A stretch of 36,891 bases of DNA from contig PCBT01000038.1 in the NCBI GenBank assembly GCA_002731375.1, forward strand, positions 1 through 36,891. Direction: 5' to 3'. The notes beneath the pieces are model-generated. The model saw only the letters and a program-made list of their open reading frames with translations, made no database searches and was not told the origin of the DNA. Shown piece by piece: positions 31,647 through 36,891 of the stretch (its first letter is position 1; each line of letters opens with the position of its first letter). The translations under genes and the position numbers were made by a program. Source of the stretch: Rhodospirillaceae bacterium (GTDB lineage Bacteria > Pseudomonadota > Alphaproteobacteria > GCA-2731375).

Positions 31647-32750
31647 ATGAAAATCGGTAAAGTGGATACGACTATTGTGAAACTGCCTTACAGCACCGGC
31701 GGGAGAGGTAATATCGGCAATATGGATTGGTCCATGCTGGACTATGTCCTGATCCGCATAGAGACCGAAGACGGCATGGTCGGTTGGGGCGATGCCTTTG
31801 GCTATGGCGGCATCGCACCTGCCGTCAAGGCGATGGTGGATCACAGGATCGCCCCCTCGCTGATCGGCAAGAATGCCTCGGCCGTCACGCAACTGTCTTA
31901 TTTCCTGCAACAGGGCAACCACCTTCTTGGACGTTATGGCGTTACGATGTTCGCCATTTCCGGGATCGATATCGCGCTTTGGGATCTGGCGGGCAAGGCC
32001 GCGGGCGTGCCGGTTTCGACCTTATTGGGTGGGGCCCGGCGGACGGAAATTCCCGCCTATGCCTCCCTGTTCAACTACACCGACCCCGATCAGGTCGCCG
32101 AACATTGCCAGCGCGCCATGAGTGAAGGCTACGGATCCGTCAAACTGCATGAAACCACCGAGCCAGCGGTCCGCGCCGCCCGCCTGGCCATGGGCGACGG
32201 CGTGCCCTTGATGGTCGATACCAACTGCCCTTGGACACCGTGGCAGGCCAAGGAAGCGGCCCTGTCGTTCAAACCTTACGATCTGCATTGGCTGGAAGAG
32301 CCGATCTTCCCGCCCGAGGATTTTAACAGCCTCAATCGCCTTGGCATAGAGGTGGATATTCCCCTGGCGGCGGGCGAAAACGCCTGCACCGCGTTCGAAT
32401 TTAAGCAGATGATCGAGGCGGAGGCGGTGACCTACGTCCAACCCAGCGTCACCAAGGTTGGCGGCATAACGGAATTCCGCAAGATCATCACCCTGGGCGA
32501 GCTGGGCGGTACCACGGTGATGCCCCATGCCCCCTATTTCGCGCCGGGACTGTTGGCCACCTTGCAGCTGCTGGCAACCATGCCCGACGAATGCCTGGCC
32601 GAGACCTTCTACTTCAAGACTCTAGAAGCGAGCCTATACGGCGACGCCATCGTGGCTAAGGACGGCAACATCACAGTGCCGACGGGTCCAGGCCTAGGTT
32701 TGGATCCCAATTTGGACGTGATCAAGGATTATGCGGTGAAGGATGGTTAG
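31647..32750 (+). CDS. Enolase superfamily enzyme, second paralogue
   Basis: This 367-residue MR/MLE-type enzyme has K166-x-H168 (SVKLHE), D191 (MVDTN), E217/E218 (WLEEP), E244 (AAGEN) and H294 (MPHAPY). The K-x-H arrangement differs from the upstream neighbour (K-x-R), so the two are unlikely to be redundant; K-x-H is found in several acid-sugar dehydratases. GAGAGGAG 8 bases before ATG 31647 gives the start, while an earlier in-frame ATG at 31629 has no ribosome site. Probably co-transcribed with the first paralogue. Confidence 0.9.
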   Translation: MKIGKVDTTIVKLPYSTGGRGNIGNMDWSMLDYVLIRIETEDGMVGWGDAFGYGGIAPAVKAMVDHRIAPSLIGKNASAVTQLSYFLQQGNHLLGRYGVTMFAISGIDIALWDLAGKAAGVPVSTLLGGARRTEIPAYASLFNYTDPDQVAEHCQRAMSEGYGSVKLHETTEPAVRAARLAMGDGVPLMVDTNCPWTPWQAKEAALSFKPYDLHWLEEPIFPPEDFNSLNRLGIEVDIPLAAGENACTAFEFKQMIEAEAVTYVQPSVTKVGGITEFRKIITLGELGGTTVMPHAPYFAPGLLATLQLLATMPDECLAETFYFKTLEASLYGDAIVAKDGNITVPTGPGLGLDPNLDVIKDYAVKDG

Positions 32751-32752
32751 CT

Positions 32753-33044
32753 ATAAAATCGGAACAGGGCATTTATGCGGTACTCACTCATGACGTCTCA
32801 CCAATGACCTGCGGCGCCGCATCTGGGCGCCTGTTAGCGGACCTGATGGAAGGATACGATAGTGTTCTACTGAGTGCCATCCTAGACATTCCGCAAGCTC
32901 GGCGTTTGCCATCGCGTCCGTTTCACGATTTAAGCGCGCAGGAAGAGGATTGGTATGAAGAGAAAAGCCGCCTCAACGCCTTTTTCAGCACCAATGTTTG
33001 AAACGATCCTGTGCAGGTTGAACACCGATACCGTGCTCATAACC
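32753..33044 (+). pseudogene. Mosaic remnant: FAD oxidoreductase tail joined to isochorismatase middle
   Basis: From 32753 the frame encodes QGIYAVLTHDVSPMTCG and ASGRLLADLMEGYDSVLL, the C-terminal FAD-binding region of a DAO-type (glycine/D-amino acid oxidase-like) flavoprotein. After about 32940 the same frame reads EEKSRLNAFFSTNV and, one inserted T later (near 32997), ETILCRLNTDTVLIT, which is the middle of an isochorismatase-fold hydrolase with its K-x-R-x-x-A-F signature. Neither domain is complete. The amidase half missing here is found inverted in the next entry. The similarity to isochorismatase is convincing; the FAD part is somewhat weaker. Confidence 0.7.
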
Positions 33045-33346
33045 CCATGTGTCCTGGCGCAAGCCGCCGTCCTTCAAGAAAGGCCACAGCTTGAAGAAGG
33101 CGCCCACATCGTGCTCGTTTCGAAAACCATGCCGCGTCCAGATGATCGGGATATCCTAGGCGGGGGCGGCGTCGAGCAATTTTATCATTGGCTCGATCAC
33201 GCGCCGCAATTGGCTGATATCGATGTTGCCTTTGCCATACCAGCCGTCGGGATAGAGAAAGTCATTCTGCGCGTCGATCACCACAACCGCCGTCCGGCCC
33301 GGCACCAGGTTCCAATGGGCGTTTCAAACGGATCGATACGCTCCAT
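33036..33346 (-). pseudogene. Isochorismatase-family N-terminal half, broken
   Basis: On the reverse strand ATG at 33344-33346 opens MERIDPFETP, then a frame change near 33320 leads to HWNLVPGRTAVVVIDAQND with the catalytic-type aspartate and FLYPDGWYGKGNIDISQL. A TAG at 33156-33158 interrupts just before DIPIIWTRHGF, and the match ends at RQDTWGYE near 33036. The C-terminal half with the catalytic cysteine is absent; its middle lies on the + strand at 32940-33044. It starts 2 bases after the intact homologue's stop, so a duplicated amidase pair probably existed before the rearrangement. Confidence 0.8.
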
Positions 33347-33348
33347 GT

Positions 33349-34020
33349 TCAGGTATTCCGCCGCATGTGATCGAGCACCGCTTCAAGCGGTTCCACATCG
33401 CCGAACTTGGCGTCCATATCATACAGATTCCATTCTACCGCGCCGGCGATGCGGTCGCCGATGCATTCGCGCACGATGATCGGACGGAAGCCATCCGCGA
33501 TGGCGTCTTCCACCGTGGCGCGAACACAGGCCGAGGCCGTGGCGCCGGTGACGACCACCGTATCGACGCCGCAGGCCGTGAGGTAACTCTGCAGATTGGT
33601 GCCGCGAAAGGCGGAGGCCTGTTTCTTGACGATCAGCATTTCGTCGTCCCGACGTTCCAGGCGGGTATCGATTTCCACCGCTTCGGAGCCCGCGCATAGA
33701 ACCTCGGCGGGGATTTTCCTGCCCCACAGGCCCATGTCGGAATGCTCACCCTCAATAATTTCATAGGCCGTGGTGGTGAAGATGATCGGCAGACCCTTGG
33801 CGCGGAATGCGGCAAGTACCTCGTTCAGGGCCGGGATCACCGTCTCCATACCCTCGCAAGTGAAGGCATTGTCTTCCCTGGTCCAGGCATTGGCCATGTC
33901 GATCACGACCAGGGCCGGTTTCTTGCCCCATCCGACGCGCCGTTGGAAGCCGCGCTCCTGATAAAGAGCGCTGTCGTTTGTAAAAAGCTTATTGAGCGCC
34001 GCCTTGATTTCCGGATCCAT
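33349..34020 (-). CDS. Isochorismatase-family cysteine hydrolase (N-carbamoylsarcosine/maleamate amidase-like)
   Basis: This 223-residue hydrolase has the catalytic triad: D41 in VVIDMANAW, K132 or K133 in VKKQASAF, and C165 in TGATASACVRAT. The GATASACVRATVED segment resembles N-carbamoylsarcosine amidases and NicF-type maleamate amidohydrolases more than isochorismate lyases. It likely releases ammonia from an amide. A divergent flavoprotein gene and a maleate isomerase-like gene lie upstream. The start ATG at 34018-34020 follows GAGGAAAAC. It has a decayed homologue 2 bases downstream. Confidence 0.9.
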   Translation of the reverse strand: MDPEIKAALNKLFTNDSALYQERGFQRRVGWGKKPALVVIDMANAWTREDNAFTCEGMETVIPALNEVLAAFRAKGLPIIFTTTAYEIIEGEHSDMGLWGRKIPAEVLCAGSEAVEIDTRLERRDDEMLIVKKQASAFRGTNLQSYLTACGVDTVVVTGATASACVRATVEDAIADGFRPIIVRECIGDRIAGAVEWNLYDMDAKFGDVEPLEAVLDHMRRNT

Positions 34021-34053
34021 TGCGTTTTCCTCCCCACCGATGCCATGTTCTTC

Positions 34054-34117
34054 GCTTAGCCTATCATACTCGCCTCTGGATGCGATAACAGGCTAAGCTA
34101 TGATACGCACAGGCGAG
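34054..34117. promoter_or_regulatory. Divergent promoter with three interleaved inverted repeats
   Basis: Between the amidase and flavoprotein genes three pairs of arms occur in the order A-B-C-A'-B'-C'. These are GCTTAGCCT (34054-34062) with AGGCTAAGC (34090-34098), TATCATA (34062-34068) with TATGATA (34099-34105), and CTCGCCT (34069-34075) with AGGCGAG (34111-34117). The B arms can serve as -10 elements for both directions (TATGATA on each strand). The A and C arms may be operator sites. No -35 of quality was found. Confidence 0.5.
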
Positions 34118-34127
34118 TTTGAAACGA

Positions 34128-35330
34128 ATGGGCGGGGAAATGACAGCAAGATCAGAGGCGGGTGAGATGCTGGCAGGTTCGGCATTGGAGAACGCCCGCG
34201 CGGTGGCACCGGTGCTGCGCGCCGAGGGGAGCAGGATAGAAGTCGCCCGCGCTCTTACGCCCGAGGCCCTGGCCGCTATGCATGAAGGCCAGCTGTTTCG
34301 CCTTAGCCTGCCCCGCCGGCACGGGGGGGCAGAGCTGCCTCTGCCGCAATTGGCGCAAGCGGCCGAGATTATCGGCGGTGCCGATGCCTCCGCCGCCTGG
34401 TGCCTGGGCCAGGCCCTGGGCTGCGCCATGACCGCCGCCTTCATGGATGAGAAACCGGCGCGCGAAGTGTTCGATCCAGCGGACGCGGTACTGGCCTGGG
34501 GTGCGGGCATACAAGGCAAGCTCACTGTGGCCGAAGGCGGTTATCTGGCATCCGGCACCTGGCGCTTTGCCTCCGGCAGTCACAACGCCACCTGGCTGGG
34601 CGGCCATTCAAAGGTTTTCGAGGCCGATGGCTCTCCCCGCCTGGATAAGAATGGAAAGCAGGCCAACCGCACCGCCCTGTTTCCCCGCGCCCAGGCCGAG
34701 ATGGCGGACGACTGGCACGTCATGGGTCTGCGCGGCACCCGTAGCGAGGCCTACACTGTGGAAAATCTGTTCATCCCCGAGGGCCTGACCTCGGATCGCG
34801 AAACCGAAGCCGAGCGCCGGGTTGAGAGCACGTTGTTTCTTTTTCCCACCACCGCCGTCTATGCCTCCTTGTTTTCCTCCGTCGCACTGGGCATCGCGCA
34901 AAGCATGTTCGACGATCTAGTGGCCCTGGCGCGGAAAAAAACACCTCGCGGCGCCCGTAATGCCCTGCGCGACAGCCCGGTGTTCCAGACCAAGCTGGCG
35001 GAATTGGAAGCCCAGCTCGGCTCACCGAGGGCCTACAAGCACGCAATCTTGAGCGAGATCTGGGAGACGGTAGATGCCACGGGTGAATTGAGCATGGACG
35101 ACCGGGCCCGCATCCGTCTGTGCACAACCTACGCCATCAACCAGGCTACGGCGGTATCCGAGCAGGTCTATCATCTGGCCGGTTCCACCGCAATTTTTGA
35201 AAACGAACCGTTCGAGCGGCGCTTCCGCGATATCCACGCGGTCTCGCAACAGGTCCAGGCCAGACATACCAACTACGAAACCGTAGGTCGCTACATGCTG
35301 GGTCATGAAGCCGACACGGTCTTTATGTGA
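34128..35330 (+). CDS. Acyl-CoA dehydrogenase-fold flavoprotein (HpaH/flavin-dependent monooxygenase-like)
   Basis: This protein of about 400 residues has an N-terminal helical domain (GQLFRLSLPRRHGGAELPLP, IGGADASAAWCLGQALGC), a middle beta domain (YLASGTWRFASGSHNATWLGG, WHVMGLRGTRSEAY) and a C-terminal helical domain (AGSTAIFENEPFERRFRDIHAVSQ). The pattern GTWRFASG plus a D-x-H-A-x-S-Q-Q end is typical of group D flavin monooxygenase components (HpaH, DszC and related proteins) rather than true acyl-CoA dehydrogenases. It may oxygenate an aromatic or heterocyclic substrate with FMNH2 from a separate reductase. The start is ambiguous: ATG 34128 (AGGCGAG upstream), ATG 34140, or TTG 34119. 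Confidence 0.85.
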   Translation: MGGEMTARSEAGEMLAGSALENARAVAPVLRAEGSRIEVARALTPEALAAMHEGQLFRLSLPRRHGGAELPLPQLAQAAEIIGGADASAAWCLGQALGCAMTAAFMDEKPAREVFDPADAVLAWGAGIQGKLTVAEGGYLASGTWRFASGSHNATWLGGHSKVFEADGSPRLDKNGKQANRTALFPRAQAEMADDWHVMGLRGTRSEAYTVENLFIPEGLTSDRETEAERRVESTLFLFPTTAVYASLFSSVALGIAQSMFDDLVALARKKTPRGARNALRDSPVFQTKLAELEAQLGSPRAYKHAILSEIWETVDATGELSMDDRARIRLCTTYAINQATAVSEQVYHLAGSTAIFENEPFERRFRDIHAVSQQVQARHTNYETVGRYMLGHEADTVFM

Positions 35331-36067
35331 TGGGACAGCGTTCGACATACGGCTGGCGCGGCAAGCTCGGCCTGATCGTACCGACCACCAATACCGTGAA
35401 CGAGGCGGAATGGAACATGGCCGCGCCCGACGGGGTCTCCATTCACGGCGCCCGTATCGTGCTGCACACCGATGTCACATCTGAGGCGGGCAAGGCGTCA
35501 TCAAAGGAAGACCTGCGCCAGGCCGTTAACAGCCTGGCCCCCGCCGGCCTGGATGCCATCGCCTATGGCTGCACCGCCGGCTCGCTTATGACGCCGCGCC
35601 ATGGATTGGCGGATTTCATGACGGAAGTCTGTGACCTACCCTGCGTCACCGCCGGAGCTGCAATCGTCGATGCACTGCTTTCGCTGGAGGTAACCAGCGT
35701 CTCCGTGGCCACGCCCTATGACAAGAGTTTGAACAACCATGAAGCCGAGTTCCTGAACAGCCAGGGCATAAGGGTGCGGGCTATAGAGGGCTTGGGCTTT
35801 GGCGCCAACGGCCCCCACGAATATGCGCTGATGCATAAGGTACCCAGGCGAGACGTGCTTGAGCTGGCACGCAGGGTCGATGATCCCGGCGCCAATGGCC
35901 TGTTGATCAGCTGCACCGATCTGCCGACCTTCGGCATTATCGAGGAGCTGGAGCAGACCTTGGGCAAGGCGGTGGTGACGTCCAGTCAAGCCACCCTGTG
36001 GGCCGCCATGTCAGCCGCCGGATTGAACCCAGCCCTGCCTGGCCTGGGCCGCCTGCTTCGCCAATAA
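35330..36067 (+). CDS. Maleate isomerase/arylmalonate decarboxylase family protein
   Basis: This 245-residue protein belongs to the Asp/Glu racemase superfamily. Two catalytic-type cysteines are present, C81 in YGCTAGS and C195 in ISCTDLPT, with PTTNTVNE at 18-25 forming the carboxylate-binding loop; both cysteines favour maleate isomerase or a racemase over arylmalonate decarboxylase, which has only one. The stop of the flavoprotein gene overlaps the ATG (TGATG), so they are coupled. GTG at 35327 would add one residue. Together with the adjacent amidase this recalls NicE and NicF of nicotinate degradation. Confidence 0.88.
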   Translation: MGQRSTYGWRGKLGLIVPTTNTVNEAEWNMAAPDGVSIHGARIVLHTDVTSEAGKASSKEDLRQAVNSLAPAGLDAIAYGCTAGSLMTPRHGLADFMTEVCDLPCVTAGAAIVDALLSLEVTSVSVATPYDKSLNNHEAEFLNSQGIRVRAIEGLGFGANGPHEYALMHKVPRRDVLELARRVDDPGANGLLISCTDLPTFGIIEELEQTLGKAVVTSSQATLWAAMSAAGLNPALPGLGRLLRQ

Positions 36068-36145
36068 CGGGTCGGTCAAAGTCGGTATCCAACTTGAGCT
36101 GGCCCGGACTCTCTGGCAGGGTTGAATTTTTCGATGGAGATATCT

Positions 36146-36891
36146 ATGGTCCGCGATAGCCGTTACGATGTTTTGTTCGAGCCGGTGAAGATCGGTCCGG
36201 TAACCGCCCGTAACCGCTTCTACCAGGTGCCCCACTGCACGGGAATGGGGCGGCATTTCCCCACTTCGTCAGCGGTGATGCGGGGGATCAAGGCGGAAGG
36301 CGGCTGGGCCGTCATTTCGACCGAACAATGCGATATTCATCCCACCGGCGATGTCCGCACACAAATCCGTCTGTGGGACGAAAAAGACATTCCGACCCAT
36401 GCCCGGATGACCGAACTTGTACACCACCACGGCAGCCTGGCCGCCATCGAGCTTTGTCACCCCGGGCATTATTCGACGAGCTATTATGCCCGCGAAACAC
36501 CAATTGCGCCCAGCCCGATCCCTGTCCGCGCCCCCTTCCCTGGACAGGCCAGGGCCATGGACCGCCAGGACATAGCGGATTTTCGAAAATGGCACCGCCG
36601 CGCCGCCCTGCTCTCTCGACAGGCGGGCTTTGATATTGTCTACGTCTATGCCGGGCATGCGATCACCTTGTTGATGTTCTTTCTCTCGCGCCAGTACAAC
36701 CAGCGCAGCGATGAATATGGCGGCAGCCTGGAAAACCGGGCCCGGCTATTCCGTGAATGCATCGAGGATGCCCACGACGCCGTCGGTGACATCTGCGCCG
36801 TCGCCGTTCGGCTAGCGGTCGATGAACTGCTTGGTGAACACGGCATGACCGCGGGTGTCGAAGGCCGAGAACTGGTTGAAATGCTAGCTGA
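36146..36891 (+). CDS. TMADH/histamine dehydrogenase-like FMN oxidoreductase (Old Yellow Enzyme family), N-terminal part
   Basis: The gene runs off the window; 248 codons are visible without a stop. The FMN-barrel begins VKIGPVTARNRFYQVPHCTG, followed by VMRGIKAEGGWAVISTEQCD and IELCHPGHYSTSY, and the family motif YNQRSDEYGGSLENRARLF. The HC-TG and KAEGGWA segments match the dimethylamine/trimethylamine/histamine dehydrogenase branch, which carries a C-terminal [4Fe-4S] and ADP-binding part that would lie outside the window. Amine dehydrogenation with ammonia or aldehyde release fits the N-catabolic neighbours. GGAGA precedes ATG 36146; ATG 36134 is also in frame. Confidence 0.88.
   Translation, partial: MVRDSRYDVLFEPVKIGPVTARNRFYQVPHCTGMGRHFPTSSAVMRGIKAEGGWAVISTEQCDIHPTGDVRTQIRLWDEKDIPTHARMTELVHHHGSLAAIELCHPGHYSTSYYARETPIAPSPIPVRAPFPGQARAMDRQDIADFRKWHRRAALLSRQAGFDIVYVYAGHAITLLMFFLSRQYNQRSDEYGGSLENRARLFRECIEDAHDAVGDICAVAVRLAVDELLGEHGMTAGVEGRELVEMLA

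Noticed and set aside
32750-33350. Insertion sequence as the cause of the inversion
   Set aside because: No transposase frame, terminal inverted repeats or target duplications were seen near the breakpoints.
32955-33479. Forward open frame of 174 codons across the scrambled region
   Set aside because: Only its first 30 codons match an isochorismatase segment; the rest is antisense to isochorismatase-type coding sequence on the reverse strand.
1-36891. CRISPR arrays, tRNA, rRNA and prophage genes
   Set aside because: No regularly spaced repeats, cloverleaf sequences, rRNA or phage-type proteins were seen.

Overview
The window reads as a chromosomal segment of an alphaproteobacterium, probably Rhodospirillales-like. 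This rests on the moderately GC-rich codon use, a thioredoxin reductase followed directly by a LysR gene, an ELM1-family protein, a YbaN-type membrane protein and a GreB factor. No transposase, integrase, tRNA, rRNA or CRISPR array was seen. Much of it is catabolic gene content based on CoA thioesters, interrupted by an unusual number of broken genes.

Left part (1-11.2 kb). A 2Fe-2S ferredoxin is followed by a reverse-strand set: a DUF35 Zn-ribbon/OB protein, a thiolase-fold protein lacking the usual nucleophilic cysteine, and an enoyl-CoA hydratase. A FadD-type acyl-CoA ligase diverges from them. GST and GreB genes follow. Next come decayed sequences: a universal stress protein with several lesions, an ABC-2 permease N-terminal fragment, and a remnant resembling the C-terminus of a TPR-type O-GlcNAc transferase, with an intact RraA-family gene among them. 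Two adjacent acyl-CoA dehydrogenases and a CaiB/BaiF CoA-transferase then form a forward operon.

Middle (11.2-22 kb). Housekeeping and regulatory genes (YbaN-like, Lrp/AsnC, ELM1-like, TrxB, LysR) lead to an intergenic region with a strong terminator and a candidate small RNA. An IclR regulator with a clear promoter and palindromic operator heads a forward operon: acyl-CoA dehydrogenase, thiolase-like protein, DUF35 partner, MaoC-like hydratase, CitE-like lyase, then a truncated CoA-transferase remnant. A reverse-strand enoyl-CoA hydratase lies opposite. Together these can activate, desaturate, hydrate and cleave a branched or ring-derived acyl-CoA.

Redox module (22-29.2 kb, all reverse strand). 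A Crp/Fnr regulator without cysteines precedes a tightly overlapping operon: a cytoplasmic molybdopterin oxidoreductase with an altered Fe-S motif, a four-cluster ferredoxin subunit, an NrfD-like anchor, a DUF2249 protein and a polytopic histidine-containing membrane protein. A hemerythrin gene follows, with its own perfect FNR/DNR-type box placed as in class II promoters. This is the strongest candidate for an undescribed system, plausibly linked to nitrogen-oxide or low-oxygen physiology.

Right part (29.3-36.9 kb). RidA and rhomboid genes are followed by two enolase-superfamily enzymes, a scrambled pseudogene region (a FAD-oxidoreductase tail joined to an isochorismatase-like gene whose halves lie on opposite strands), an intact isochorismatase-family amidase, an acyl-CoA-dehydrogenase-fold flavoprotein, a maleate isomerase-like protein and a truncated TMADH/Old-Yellow-Enzyme-type gene. 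The amidase plus maleate-isomerase pair suggests catabolism of an N-containing compound through maleamate-like intermediates, which is an inference.
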